A stretch of DNA of 64,000 nucleotides, from positions 124,001 to 188,000 of the forward strand of contig NZ_JAABRQ010000003.1 in NCBI RefSeq assembly GCF_011390835.1. The letters are read 5' to 3'. The notes beneath the pieces are model-generated. The model saw only the letters and a program-made list of their open reading frames with translations. It had not been told where the DNA came from and made no database searches. This stretch comes from Hydrogenophaga sp. GTDB taxonomy: Bacteria > Pseudomonadota > Gammaproteobacteria > Burkholderiales > Burkholderiaceae_C. This document shows, one piece after another, positions 7,434 to 17,988 of this stretch. Position 1 is the stretch's first letter. Each line of letters opens with the position of its first letter. Both the position numbers and the translations under genes were made by a program.

Positions 7434-9833
7434 TCAATTTCGGACGGGTTTGCCTGTGTTCAACATCCCCAGAATCCGCTCCTGCGTCTTCGGGTGCACG
7501 ATCAAGGAACAAAACGCCTGGCGCTCCAGCGTCATCAGGTATTCCTCGTTCACCAGCGTGCCCGGGTCGACGTCGCCGCCGGTGACCACGTTCGCGATCA
7601 GGGACGCGATGTGGAAGTCGTGCTCGCTGATGAAACCACCGTCGCGCATGTTGACCAGGCTGCCCAGGATGGTGGCCTTGCCGTCCCGCCCGGCCACCGG
7701 GAACAGACGCTGGTGCGGCGCGCGGTAGCCGCTGGCAAACATGGCTTTCGCTTCACTGAGCGCCACGAACAGCAGCTCGTCCTTGTGCGGCACGATCAGG
7801 TCGCTGTGCAACACATAGCCCAGCTGGCGTGACTCGATGGCGCTTGTGCCCACCTTGGCCATGGCCGCGGCGGTGAAGCCTTCCGTGAGGAACGGCAACA
7901 GGTCTTTGCCGGTGGAGGTTTCCGCGTTTTCGGCGGCGCGACGCGCAATGTAGGTGAGGCCACCTGCTCCCGGCACCAGGCCCACGCCCACTTCCACCAG
8001 ACCGATGTAGCTCTCCATGTGCACCACGCGGCGCGCGCTGTACACCGCGAGCTCGCAGCCTCCGCCCAGTGCCAGGCCGCGTACTGCCGAAACGACCGGC
8101 ACGCTGGCGTAACGCAGGCGCAGCATGGTCTGCTGCATGAAACCTTCGGCGTCTTCGATGGCGGCCACACCCACGGCCATGAAGGCCGGCAGCATGGCCT
8201 GCAAATCAGCGCCAGCGCTGAAGGGCTCGTCACCCGACCAGATAACCAGGCCCTGGTACTCCTTCTCCGCCAGCTCAATGGCCGTCATCAGGCCCTCACA
8301 GACCTCGGGGCTGATGGCGTGCATCTTGGTCTTGATGCTGGCGATCAGGACCTCGTTGTCCAGCGTCCAGACACGGATCGAATCGCTCTCCTCGATGGTC
8401 GTGCCGGCCATCTGAAACTTCGGTCCGGCTTCGCCCAGCAGCAACTCGGGGAAGTGCTGGCGCTGGCACACCGGCAGGTCGCGGCGCGGATCGAAGGCAT
8501 TTTTCGATGGGTTCCACGAGCCTTGCTCGGTGTGCACGCCACCGGCCTCAGCCACAGGCCCCTTGAACACCCAGTCGGGCAGGGGCGCCTTGCAAAGCGC
8601 CTTGCCGGCATCGATGTCCTCCTGGACCATCTTCGCCACGTCCAGCCAACCGGCTTCCTGCCAGAGCTCAAACGGGCCCTGCTTCATGCCAAAGCCCCAG
8701 CGCATGGCCTGGTCCACATCTCGCGCAGTATCGGCGATGTCAGCCAGGTGCACGGCAGCGTAGTGGAAACCATTGCGCAGAATCGCCCAGAGGAACTGGC
8801 CCTGTGGGCCTTCGGCGCCGCGAAGCAGGCGCAGGCGCTCGGCCGCGGGGCGCTTGAGCATGCGGCCGTAGACCTCGTCGGCCTTGGCTCCGGCAGGCAC
8901 GTACTCGCCGCTCTCACCGTCGTAACGCAGGATGTCGCGCCCCACCTTCTTGAAGAAGCCGGCCTTGGCCTTCTGGCCCAGGTGGCCGGCCTCGATCAGC
9001 GCTTTCAAGACGGGCGGCGTACCAAAGCTCTCGTAAAACGGGTCGGTCTTCAGCGACAGGTTGTCCTGCAGCGTCTTGATCACGTGCGCCATGGTGTCCA
9101 GGCCCACCACATCGGCGGTTCGGAAGGTACCGCTGCTGGCGCGCCCAAGGCGCTTGCCGGTGAGGTCGTCGACCACATCAAATGTAAGGCCGAAGTTTTC
9201 CACCTCCTTCATCGTCGCCAGCATGCCGGCGATGCCGATGCGGTTAGCCACGAAGTTGGGCGTGTCCTTGGCGCGCACCACGCCTTTGCCCAGACCACTG
9301 GTGACGAAGGCCTCCAACTGGTCGAGGATGACGGGTTCGGTCGTGGGGGTGTTGATCAGCTCCACCAGCGTCATGTATCGCGGTGGATTGAAAAAATGGA
9401 TGCCGCAAAAGCGCGGTTTGACCGCTTCGGGCAAGCCTTCGCTCAGCTTCGTGATCGACAGGCCCGAGGTGTTGCTGGCCACGATGGCATGGTCGGCCAC
9501 GAAAGGCGCGATCTTTTTGTAGAGATCGAGCTTCCAGTCCATGCGTTCGGCAATGGCCTCAATGATGAGGTCGCAGCCGCGCAGCAGTTCGAGATTATCT
9601 TCGTAGTTGGCCTGGCCGATCAAACTGGCGTCACTCGCCACACCCAACGGCGAGGGTTTGAGCTTCTTCAAGCCGTCGACCGCGCGGGTGACGATACCGT
9701 TCTTCGGGCCTTCTTTGGCGGGCAGGTCAAACAGCACCACCGGCACCTTGACGTTGACCAGGTGGGCCGCGATCTGCGCGCCCATCACACCGGCACCGAG
9801 CACGGCGACTTTCTTGACTTGGAATCGGTTCAT
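7434..9833 (-). CDS. 3-hydroxyacyl-CoA dehydrogenase/enoyl-CoA hydratase, FadN type
   Basis: A 799-residue bifunctional beta-oxidation enzyme. The NAD-binding Rossmann domain comes first (KKVAVLGAGVMGAQIAAHLV), followed by the dehydrogenase motif IHFFNPPRYMTLVELI and the helical C-terminal dehydrogenase region. The crotonase domain is C-terminal (FSAGADLQAML, then RGLALGGGCELAVY). This order is reversed relative to E. coli FadB and matches the FadN-like family. It converts 2-enoyl-CoA through 3-hydroxyacyl-CoA to 3-ketoacyl-CoA. It probably works with the thiolase downstream and the acyl-CoA dehydrogenase upstream; all are on the minus strand. Confidence 0.93.
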   Translation of the reverse strand: MNRFQVKKVAVLGAGVMGAQIAAHLVNVKVPVVLFDLPAKEGPKNGIVTRAVDGLKKLKPSPLGVASDASLIGQANYEDNLELLRGCDLIIEAIAERMDWKLDLYKKIAPFVADHAIVASNTSGLSITKLSEGLPEAVKPRFCGIHFFNPPRYMTLVELINTPTTEPVILDQLEAFVTSGLGKGVVRAKDTPNFVANRIGIAGMLATMKEVENFGLTFDVVDDLTGKRLGRASSGTFRTADVVGLDTMAHVIKTLQDNLSLKTDPFYESFGTPPVLKALIEAGHLGQKAKAGFFKKVGRDILRYDGESGEYVPAGAKADEVYGRMLKRPAAERLRLLRGAEGPQGQFLWAILRNGFHYAAVHLADIADTARDVDQAMRWGFGMKQGPFELWQEAGWLDVAKMVQEDIDAGKALCKAPLPDWVFKGPVAEAGGVHTEQGSWNPSKNAFDPRRDLPVCQRQHFPELLLGEAGPKFQMAGTTIEESDSIRVWTLDNEVLIASIKTKMHAISPEVCEGLMTAIELAEKEYQGLVIWSGDEPFSAGADLQAMLPAFMAVGVAAIEDAEGFMQQTMLRLRYASVPVVSAVRGLALGGGCELAVYSARRVVHMESYIGLVEVGVGLVPGAGGLTYIARRAAENAETSTGKDLLPFLTEGFTAAAMAKVGTSAIESRQLGYVLHSDLIVPHKDELLFVALSEAKAMFASGYRAPHQRLFPVAGRDGKATILGSLVNMRDGGFISEHDFHIASLIANVVTGGDVDPGTLVNEEYLMTLERQAFCSLIVHPKTQERILGMLNTGKPVRN

Positions 9834-9884
9834 GGATCAGATTTCTTTCAACGCTGTGGGGCGCGTGAAGGGTAGTAGTTCAAA

Positions 9885-9960
9885 GATGCCGCGGAGTCGG
9901 CTTTGCCGGGCCACTGGCATCGACCCCCTTGAGGGGGTCGCGCGGAGCGCGGCGGGGATG
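9885..9960 (+). repeat. GC-rich intergenic palindromic repeat, copy C
   Basis: The clearest copy structurally. Outer stem GATGCC...GGCATC encloses CGGCTTTGCCG; a second perfect stem is CCCCCTTGAGGGGG; a third is CGCGCGGAGCGCG. It ends 2 bp before the DUF2147 stop codon, so it would be transcribed as the 3' end of that gene. Confidence 0.85.
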
Positions 9961-9962
9961 AC

Positions 9963-10400
9963 TCACTGGGCTACGCGAATCCAGGTTTGCGTTCGGCCGA
10001 TGCCAAACACCGAACCGCGGACTTCAAGCTTCTTGCCATCGTCTACCGGGGTTAGGCGCAGCGTGTAGGTCTTGCCGTTTTCCGGGTCAAGAATCTTGCC
10101 CTCTTCCCACACGTCCTTGCCATCAGTCTTCTTGGCACCGCGGATGATCTCCAGGCCCAGCATGGGTTTGCCCTTACGGTCGTCAGTGCACTGTTCGCAC
10201 ACGGCATCCTGCTTGGCTTCCTTGCGCAGCAGCTTGTTGATCCGGCCGGTGAGCACGCCGCCGTTTTCGGCGATTACGATCTCCGACTTGATCTCGTTCG
10301 TCTTGTCATCGATCGAATGCCAGCTGCCCACGGGTGTGAGCTGTGCCCAGGCAGCAAACGGGGCGGCGGTGAGCAGCAAGGCGGCGAGGGCTTTGATCAT
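9963..10400 (-). CDS. DUF2147 family exported protein
   Basis: A 145-residue protein with a clean signal peptide (MIKALAALLLTAAPFAAWAQ). The body (PVGSWHSIDDKTNEIKSEIVI...GRINKLLRKEAKQDAVCEQCTDDRKGKPMLGLEII...DGKDVWEEGKILDPENGKTYTLRLTPVDDGKKLEVRG) is the small beta-rich DUF2147 fold. A CxxC pair (CEQC) is visible. Function is not established for the family. It is embedded between the acyl-CoA dehydrogenase and the FadN-type gene, an arrangement hinting at an envelope role connected with fatty-acid use. That link is inference from position only. Confidence 0.85.
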   Translation of the reverse strand: MIKALAALLLTAAPFAAWAQLTPVGSWHSIDDKTNEIKSEIVIAENGGVLTGRINKLLRKEAKQDAVCEQCTDDRKGKPMLGLEIIRGAKKTDGKDVWEEGKILDPENGKTYTLRLTPVDDGKKLEVRGSVFGIGRTQTWIRVAQ

Positions 10401-10433
10401 GGTGTGTTTCTCGAAATGGCGGGGATACTGGGT

Positions 10434-12230
<1,797 letters not shown>

Positions 12231-12273
12231 GGTGAACTCCTGTGGCGTGAAAGTGAAAAGACAAAAAGCTGAG

Positions 12274-12981
12274 TCAGCGCAGGGCCGCGTCGGGACGGTG
12301 TTTGCGCGATGCTTGGGTGATCGGGATGGCCGCTGGCGCGGCGCTGAAGCGCTGCACGATGCCCTCGAAGGCCCGCAAGGCGCGTCGGGTCGAGTCTGGG
12401 CTGCGCAGGAAGCGGGCTTCGTAGTGCAAGGCCAGAATCTGGGCGTGAATCTCGAACGCCATCTGATCGGCATCGGTGTCAGCGCGCAGATGGCCTTCCT
12501 GCACCGCGATCTCCACCGCGCGTCGCATGGCGGTCAGCCAGGTGTTGACCGAACTGGCCAGCGCATCGCGCACCGGGCCCGGCCGGTCGTCAAACTCGAC
12601 TGCACCACTGATGTAAATGCAACCCGAGTCGATCTCGACCGTGGTGCGCTTCATCCAGTTGTCGAACAGGGTGCGCATGCGAGGTAGGCCACGCGGCGCA
12701 CCCATGGCAGGGTAAAACACCTCTTCCTCAAAGCGCGCGTGGTACTCGCGTACCACCGAAATCTGCAGCTCTTCTCGCGATCCGAAGTGCGCGAACACGC
12801 CTGACTTACTCATCTTCATCACCTCGGCCAGCGCGCCGATCGACAGCCCCTCCAAGCCGATCTGCGTCGCCAAGCCAAGAGCCGCATCGACGATGGCAGC
12901 CTTGGTCTGGCGACCTTTCTGCAGCGGTTTGTGGCTGTCCGCTTCGCGCCGGGGGCGCAACTGGCTGTGGGTATCGGGCAT
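12274..12981 (-). CDS. TetR/AcrR family repressor of the acyl-CoA oxidation block
   Basis: A 235-residue regulator with an N-terminal TetR helix-turn-helix (GLEGLSIGALAEVMKMSKSGVFAHFGSREEL, roughly residues 40-75) and a variable ligand-binding C-terminal domain. It lies directly upstream of, and on the same strand as, the acyl-CoA dehydrogenase. A perfect inverted repeat, GAACG-N2-CGTTC, sits about 50 bp upstream of its start. Autoregulation together with the downstream fatty-acid genes is therefore likely, with an acyl-CoA as plausible effector. The regulatory role is inferred from position; the family is clear. Confidence 0.88.
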   Translation of the reverse strand: MPDTHSQLRPRREADSHKPLQKGRQTKAAIVDAALGLATQIGLEGLSIGALAEVMKMSKSGVFAHFGSREELQISVVREYHARFEEEVFYPAMGAPRGLPRMRTLFDNWMKRTTVEIDSGCIYISGAVEFDDRPGPVRDALASSVNTWLTAMRRAVEIAVQEGHLRADTDADQMAFEIHAQILALHYEARFLRSPDSTRRALRAFEGIVQRFSAAPAAIPITQASRKHRPDAALR

Positions 12982-13031
12982 GGGCGAGGGTGGCTGGAAT
13001 CGGAAAAACGAAAAGCGATCGACAAATAATC

Positions 13032-13043
13032 GAACGGTCGTTC
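13032..13043. promoter_or_regulatory. Candidate TetR operator upstream of the fatty-acid block
   Basis: GAACGGTCGTTC: two perfect 5-bp arms around 2 bp, set in an AT-rich stretch (aaataatc...tattttta) that could hold the promoter. It lies 51 bp upstream of the TetR start codon. Short inverted repeats of this form are typical TetR-family operators. No binding data. Confidence 0.55.
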
Positions 13044-13178
13044 TATTTTTACCGCAAATACAGCCACCCGGGGTGAATGCCCTGCCCAGAGAGCGACTTT
13101 TGTCTAGGGTTCCGCCCCTAATGCGCCACGCCTAGCGCCGAAAATGCGGGTTTACCCGAAGTGCAAACGGCTGTGAGT

Positions 13179-13862
13179 TCAGAGGTGGGCGGCGGGGAGC
13201 AGCAGCGCGAGGCTGTGTTCCAGACTTTCGCTTGGAGAGCGCTTGAAGCCGCTGCGCGCATACCGCTGCAGGCGGCCCACGCAAAACGCGGTGATGACGG
13301 AAGCGTCGGCTTGCGCGTCGACGGTAGGGGTCACGGCACCCGTCATCACCGCAGCTTCGCGCAGGTTTTGCCGGAACGCTGACTCGATCTTGTCAAAGAA
13401 CAGGTTCATGCGCTGTTGCAAGCGCTCGTTTTCGAACACGAGTGCGTCGCCCACCATGACGCGCGTCATGCCCGGATTCTTCTCGCCGAATTGCAGCAGC
13501 AAGGTCATCAGCTTGCGCGAGCGCACCAGGGCATCGGGCTCGCGTTCGCCGAGCTGGTTGACCAGCCCAAGCACCGACTGCTCGATGAATTCGATCAGCC
13601 CTTCGAACATCTGTGCCTTGCTGGCGAAATGGCGGTACAGGGCGGCCTCGCTGACTTCCAAACGGGCCGCCAGGGCCGCGGTGGTGATGCGCTCGGCGCC
13701 GGGTTGCTCCAGCATGCTGGCGAGGGCCTGCAGGATCTGCACCCGGCGCTCACCGGGCTTGGGCCGCTTGCGCCCGTTGCCTTCTGCGGCCCCCACGCGC
13801 TCAGACGCAGCATCGGCATCAACGTCGTTCATGGGCGTGGACTCAGGGTCGCTGGAGGTCAT
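13179..13862 (-). CDS. slmA: Nucleoid occlusion factor SlmA (TetR fold)
   Basis: A 227-residue TetR-fold protein. After a variable N-terminal tail, RKRPKPGERRVQILQALASMLE and ITTAALAARLEVSEAALYRHFASKAQMFEGLIEFIEQS match SlmA closely. SlmA binds specific chromosomal sites and blocks FtsZ ring assembly over the nucleoid. It lies just downstream of argB on the same strand, a neighbourhood I recall as common in related Burkholderiales. The start at 13862 could instead be the ATG at 13832; the tail is poorly conserved. I saw no obvious SlmA-binding consensus nearby. Confidence 0.85.
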   Translation of the reverse strand: MTSSDPESTPMNDVDADAASERVGAAEGNGRKRPKPGERRVQILQALASMLEQPGAERITTAALAARLEVSEAALYRHFASKAQMFEGLIEFIEQSVLGLVNQLGEREPDALVRSRKLMTLLLQFGEKNPGMTRVMVGDALVFENERLQQRMNLFFDKIESAFRQNLREAAVMTGAVTPTVDAQADASVITAFCVGRLQRYARSGFKRSPSESLEHSLALLLPAAHL

Positions 13863-13948
13863 GGGCTATCGGTCCGTGATTGATCGTTGATCGGGCTTGC
13901 TGGCGACCCGCTGCTTGTCATCCCTGCGCAGATTCTCGCACAGCACAA

Positions 13949-13987
13949 CAGCCTGTTACAGGCTGGTCGCCCCCTCGCTACAGGGGG
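13949..13987 (-). terminator. Tandem hairpins after argB
   Basis: Two stems lie side by side between argB and slmA. CAGCCTG-tta-CAGGCTG occupies 13949-13965, and CCCCCT-cgctac-AGGGGG occupies 13970-13987. No strong T-run follows, so this may be a weak terminator, an RNA stabiliser or a truncated relative of the GC-rich repeat. Confidence 0.45.
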
Positions 13988-14001
13988 TCGCGAGGACCCG
14001 A

Positions 14002-14913
14002 TCAGTGGCTCCTGATCATGGTGCCGAATGGCTGATCGCCCAGCACTTCGAGCAGCAGCGCGTGGGGCACGCGACCGTCCAGGATGTGCACTGCGGCGAC
14101 ACCGCTTTTGGCCGCGTCAAGAGCACCCGAAATCTTTGGGATCATGCCGCCCGAGATGGTGCCGTCTGCCACCAGCTCGTCGATGCGCCGCGGCGTGAGC
14201 TCGACCAGCAACTGGCCGTCGCGGTCCAGCACGCCCGGAATGTTGGTGAGCATGAGCAGCTTCTCGGCCTGCAGCACCGTAGCCAGCTTGGCGGCCACCA
14301 CATCGGCGTTGATGTTGTAGCTCTCGTTGTTCTCGCCAAAACCGATCGGGCTGACTACGGGAATGAAGGCGTCGTCCTGCAAGGCTTTGACCGCGCTCGG
14401 GTCGATGCTGACCACGTCGCCCACCTGGCCCACGTCGTGCTCCAGATTGGGATCTTTGCTGTCCGTCATGCGCAGCTTGCGCGCGCGGATCATGGCGCCG
14501 TCTCGCCCCGTCAGGCCCACGGCCTTGCCGCCTGCGGCGTTGATCAGACCCACAATGTCTTGCTGCACCTGACCGCCCAGCACCCACTCGACCACCTCCA
14601 TGGTTTCAGCATCGGTCACGCGCATGCCCTGGATAAACTGCCCTTGCTTGCCCAGTCGCTTGAGCAGGGTCTCGATCTGCGGCCCACCGCCGTGCACCAC
14701 CACCGGGTTGATGCCGACCAGCTTCAGAAGCACCACGTCTTCCGCGAAGTCCTGCTGCAGCTCCGGATCGGTCATTGCATTGCCACCGTACTTGATCACC
14801 ATCGTCTTGCCGTGGTACTTGCGGATGTATGGCAAGGCCTGCGCCAGGATTTCGGCCCTCTCGCGAGGCTGGATGTGGCCGAGATCGACAGGGTGGGGAT
14901 GCGGAATGGTCAT
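14002..14913 (-). CDS. argB: Acetylglutamate kinase
   Basis: A 303-residue amino acid kinase. [10 protein letters not shown] near residue 40 is the nucleotide-binding start, [14 protein letters not shown] the acetylglutamate/phosphate loop, and [12 protein letters not shown] and [13 protein letters not shown] the C-terminal ATP-site motifs. It phosphorylates N-acetylglutamate, the second step of arginine biosynthesis. It starts at ATG 14913 ([14 protein letters not shown]) and precedes slmA. Arginine feedback inhibition needs an N-terminal helix seen in hexameric ArgB enzymes. The leader and residues [20 protein letters not shown] are compatible with that form. Confidence 0.96.
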   Translation of the reverse strand: MTIPHPHPVDLGHIQPRERAEILAQALPYIRKYHGKTMVIKYGGNAMTDPELQQDFAEDVVLLKLVGINPVVVHGGGPQIETLLKRLGKQGQFIQGMRVTDAETMEVVEWVLGGQVQQDIVGLINAAGGKAVGLTGRDGAMIRARKLRMTDSKDPNLEHDVGQVGDVVSIDPSAVKALQDDAFIPVVSPIGFGENNESYNINADVVAAKLATVLQAEKLLMLTNIPGVLDRDGQLLVELTPRRIDELVADGTISGGMIPKISGALDAAKSGVAAVHILDGRVPHALLLEVLGDQPFGTMIRSH

Positions 14914-15049
14914 GGGCTTGGACGTGAGTTGGGGTGGTGGATGGCAGAGAAATTGTAGGCCTCGACCCAGGCTTTCGATTTCGCGTGTTGCCGCGTCGCT
15001 CGCCCATCGCCGAAACGCTTTTGCTCAGTCAGTTGACAGCAAGAGGACG

Positions 15050-15080
15050 AAAAAAAGGCGAGCCGGCAGCCGGCTCGCCT
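15050..15080 (-). terminator. Rho-independent terminator of the acyl-CoA reductase gene
   Basis: On the minus strand: stem AGGCGAGCCGG-CTG-CCGGCTCGCCT (11 bp, perfect) followed directly by TTTTTT. It begins 25 bp past the stop codon of the gene at 15105, so it ends that transcript and separates it from argB. Confidence 0.92.
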
Positions 15081-15104
15081 GGCAGGCAGAAAAAGCGACA
15101 ACGA

Positions 15105-17090
15105 TCAGAAATGAATTCCGCGCATCATCTGCTGCATCGCCACCGCCTCGGCCGACAGTTGCGACTTCGCACCCTTCTCCCCCTTGGCCGCCGACGAATC
15201 GGGGAACATGCGGAAGCTGGTGTTCATCACGATCTGGGCCACACGCGGCACGAAGGCATGAAGCACCTGGCCGGTCACGCCAAGTCGCGTGGCGATGCGC
15301 ACTGGCTTGAAGATGCAGGCCTGGGCGATCAGATCGGCGGCCTCTTCAGGCGCCAGTGTGGGCACGTTCTTGTAGATCTGGGTCGGTGCGATCATGGGCG
15401 TGCGTACCAACGGCATGTTAATGGTGGTGAACGAAATGCCCTGGTCGGCGAACTCGCTGGAGGCGCAGCGTGTCCATGCGTCGAGAGCCGCCTTGCTCGC
15501 CACATAGGCCGAGAAGCGCGGGGCGTTGGTGAGCACCCCGATGGAGCTGATGTTGACCACGTGGCCCTTGCGCTTGCTCACCATACCGGGCAGCAAGCCC
15601 ATGGTCACGCGCAGACAGCCGAAGTAGTTGAGCTGCATGGTGCGCTCGAAGTCGTGGAAGCGCTCGTAGCTGCCTTCGATGGCGCGACGGATCGAGCGAC
15701 CAGCGTTATTGATCAGGAAGTCGACACCGCCATGCTCTTCGATCAACCGCTTCACGAAACGGTCGGCATCGGCCATGTCCGCGATATCGGCCGAGTAGGC
15801 AATGAACTCATACCCCTTGGCCTTGGCCTCGGCGCAGGCCTCATCGAGCTTGTCCTGATCGCGGCCGCAGATGATGGTGGTGGCGCCGGCTTCGGCAAAC
15901 TTGTGCGCCGCCGCCAAGCCAATGCCCGAGCTGCCGCCCGTGATCAGCACTACTTTGCCCGCGACCGTGCCGCGCAGGCTGCGGTCGATGTGCAGATCAG
16001 GGTCGAGGTGACGCTCCCAGTAATCCCAGAGCCGCCACGCGTAGTCCTTGAGGTTGGGGCATTCCACACCGCTGCCCTTGAGCGCGGCCAGGGTCTCCCG
16101 GCAGTCGAAGCGCGTCGGGTAGTTGACGAAATTCATCATGTCCTCGGGTAATCCGAGGTCTTGCATGATGGCCTTGTAGACGCGGCGCACCGGCGCCAGC
16201 GCCATCAGCCCCTTTTTCACGCTCTTGGGGATGAAGCCCATGAGTGCGGCGTTGATGAACAGGTTCATCTTGGGTGCGTGCGCCGCTTTGCTCAGGATGT
16301 CGAGCACGTCTCCGACGCGGTAGCCCATCGGGTCCACCAGGTGGAAGCAGCGGCCGCTGGCGCGCTTGTGGTGGCTGATGTAATCCAGCGCATCGACCAC
16401 GAAATCCACCGGCACGATGTTGATGCGGCCACCCTCCAGGCCTACGCTCGGCATCCACGGCGGCAGGATCTGCCGCATGCGCTGGATCAGCTTGAAGAAG
16501 TAATACGGGCCGTCGATCTTGTCCATCTCGCCGGTGCGGCTGTCGCCCACCACCAGCGCCGGGCGGTAGACCGACCATGGAATTTTGCACTCGGTGCGTA
16601 CGATCTTCTCGCTCTCGTGCTTGGTCATGAAATAGGGGTGGTCGATATTCTCGGCCTCGTCGAACATGTCTTCTCGGAACACTCCTTCGTAGAGGCCTGC
16701 TGCCGCGATCGATGACACGTGATGGAAGTGCCCGGCGCCAATCGCCTTAGCCAGATCGACCGTGTTGCGCGTGCCGTCAATGTTGACCGCAATCTGGCTC
16801 TCGGCATCGGCCTCCAGGTCGTACACCGCGGCCAGATGGTAGAAGTGATCGACTTTCCCTTTGAGGCCCTTGATGGCGTCGGCGCTCACGCCCAGCTTCT
16901 TGCTGGTCAGATCGCCAAACACCGGCACAGCCCGTGACGCGCTCACGCCCCAGTACTCGCGCAGCCCCGCCACCTTGCCTTCGCTGGCCTTGCGGATCAG
17001 GAAGTGCACCACCGAACCCTTGCGTTCCAGCAGTTTCTTGACCAGGCGCTTGCCAATGAATCCGGTGGCACCGGTGACGAAATACTGCAT
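15105..17090 (-). CDS. Fatty acyl-CoA reductase (fused NAD-epimerase-like and SDR domains)
   Basis: I chose ATG 17090 (MQYFVTGATGFIGKRLV), which has AGGAGA upstream, giving 661 residues. The N-terminal half is an extended-SDR reductase (TGATGFIG, HLAAVYDLEADAE, HHVSSIAAAGLYEG). The C-terminal half (from ~365) is a classical SDR (ITGGSSGIGLA, NNAGRSIRRA, YVASKAAL). Domain order, length and many segments (YDLEAD, FREDMFDEAE, GEMDKIDGPYYFFK, FMRGIHF-like end) match the Marinobacter fatty acyl-CoA reductase I recall, which reduces acyl-CoA or aldehyde to fatty alcohol with NADPH. The gene is a single unit with its own terminator. With the WS/DGAT at 28.4 kb it would supply wax ester synthesis. 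Confidence 0.85.
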   Translation of the reverse strand: MQYFVTGATGFIGKRLVKKLLERKGSVVHFLIRKASEGKVAGLREYWGVSASRAVPVFGDLTSKKLGVSADAIKGLKGKVDHFYHLAAVYDLEADAESQIAVNIDGTRNTVDLAKAIGAGHFHHVSSIAAAGLYEGVFREDMFDEAENIDHPYFMTKHESEKIVRTECKIPWSVYRPALVVGDSRTGEMDKIDGPYYFFKLIQRMRQILPPWMPSVGLEGGRINIVPVDFVVDALDYISHHKRASGRCFHLVDPMGYRVGDVLDILSKAAHAPKMNLFINAALMGFIPKSVKKGLMALAPVRRVYKAIMQDLGLPEDMMNFVNYPTRFDCRETLAALKGSGVECPNLKDYAWRLWDYWERHLDPDLHIDRSLRGTVAGKVVLITGGSSGIGLAAAHKFAEAGATTIICGRDQDKLDEACAEAKAKGYEFIAYSADIADMADADRFVKRLIEEHGGVDFLINNAGRSIRRAIEGSYERFHDFERTMQLNYFGCLRVTMGLLPGMVSKRKGHVVNISSIGVLTNAPRFSAYVASKAALDAWTRCASSEFADQGISFTTINMPLVRTPMIAPTQIYKNVPTLAPEEAADLIAQACIFKPVRIATRLGVTGQVLHAFVPRVAQIVMNTSFRMFPDSSAAKGEKGAKSQLSAEAVAMQQMMRGIHF

Positions 17091-17217
17091 GCGACTCTCC
17101 TGATGGGGTGAAAAACGAAAACCGGCCGCACTCAAGTCGACCTTAGCCTGCCATTCTTGACCAAGACGGGCGGGCCACCATTCCGCAGAAACCCGCGGGA
17201 AGGCGCGCAGGGTTTAG

Positions 17218-17235
17218 TTGTGTGCACCTACACAA
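17218..17235. promoter_or_regulatory. Inverted repeat upstream of the phasin gene
   Basis: TTGTGT-gcacct-ACACAA, perfect 6-bp arms, about 93 bp upstream of the phasin start and in the phasin/reductase divergent region. Possibly a repressor site such as one for a PHA-responsive regulator. The binding protein is unknown. Confidence 0.35.
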
Positions 17236-17327
17236 GGCAGGATCGGGCGCCTACATTGCAGTCAGTTGCCTCGACATCGTCGCGCGGTGCCCGAATTTGT
17301 TTCAACCTTCTTTCACGGAGTCCCCTC

Positions 17328-17867
17328 ATGGTCAAGAAAATCCAGAAGTCCGGCAGCGCTGCCCAATCCGCCGGCCAGGCTGCTTCGCCCCTGTCTGGCG
17401 CCATCAAGGATTCGGCCCAGCAGATTTGGCTGGCCGGTCTGGGCGCTTTTTCCAAGGCACAGGCCGAAGGCGGAAAAGCCTTTGACACTCTGGTGAAAGA
17501 GGGCCTGTCGATCCAGCGAAAGACTCAGGCCGTGGCTGAGGAGCGCATCTCCGAAGCCACCAGCCGCGTGTCCACGATGGCCACCGACATTTCGTCCAAG
17601 GCCGCTGGCAAGTGGGACAAGCTGGAAAACATCTTCGAAGACCGAGTAGCCACGGCCCTGAACAAGCTGGGCGTGCCCTCGGCACGCGATGTCGAAGCGC
17701 TGATCGAGCGCATCGACGCCCTGACCCAGGAAGTGCACAGCCTGGGCGGCAAGCCTGCGGCGGCTCGCAAGACCCCCCGCAAGACCGCAGCCAAAGCACC
17801 GGCGAAGGCTGCTCGCAAGGTGCCGGCCAAGGCGGCCCGCAAGACCTCGCGCGCCAAAGCGGCTTGA
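17328..17867 (+). CDS. Phasin with histone-like lysine/alanine tail (PHA granule protein)
   Basis: The tracked ORF starts far upstream. ATG 17328 (MVKKIQKSGSAAQS) is preceded by GGAG and gives 179 residues. The central region (DSAQQIWLAGLGAFSKAQAEGGKAFDTLVKEG...) is the amphipathic phasin helix that coats polyhydroxyalkanoate granules. The C-terminal ~35 residues are PAKAARK-type repeats like those of PhaF or histone H1, so it may also bind DNA and help partition granules. A strong terminator follows. The gene faces away from the acyl-CoA reductase and precedes the patatin gene. Confidence 0.9.
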   Translation: MVKKIQKSGSAAQSAGQAASPLSGAIKDSAQQIWLAGLGAFSKAQAEGGKAFDTLVKEGLSIQRKTQAVAEERISEATSRVSTMATDISSKAAGKWDKLENIFEDRVATALNKLGVPSARDVEALIERIDALTQEVHSLGGKPAAARKTPRKTAAKAPAKAARKVPAKAARKTSRAKAA

Positions 17868-17901
17868 TCACGCCGGTGGCGGCTGAGCCGCCCACCGACC
17901 C

Positions 17902-17925
17902 AGGGGCGCTTGATGCCCCTTTTTT
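17902..17925 (+). terminator. Rho-independent terminator after the phasin gene
   Basis: AGGGGC-gcttgat-GCCCCT followed by TTTTT, about 35 bp beyond the phasin stop. A second GC-rich stem (GGTGGCGGCT/AGCCGCC-ACC) lies just before it. Supports single-gene high-level transcription of the phasin. Confidence 0.9.
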
Positions 17926-17988
17926 GCGCCTGCTGGAGATGGTGCAACGCAGCATCTCCAGCCCCTGTCGAGGTCTACACTCAATCGC

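Noticed and set aside
8019-9875. 618-residue plus-strand ORF opposite the FadN-type gene
   Set aside because: Long antisense frames are common in this GC-rich sequence. It has no recognisable domain and the minus strand is clearly coding.
12231-12473. 5' extension of the acyl-CoA dehydrogenase ORF
   Set aside because: Overlaps the TetR gene in another frame, while ATG 12230 has a strong AGGAG and the family start.
17157-17327. Upstream extension of the phasin ORF
   Set aside because: The residues before 17328 do not resemble phasins, and they include the inverted repeat and likely promoter; GGAG precedes ATG 17328.
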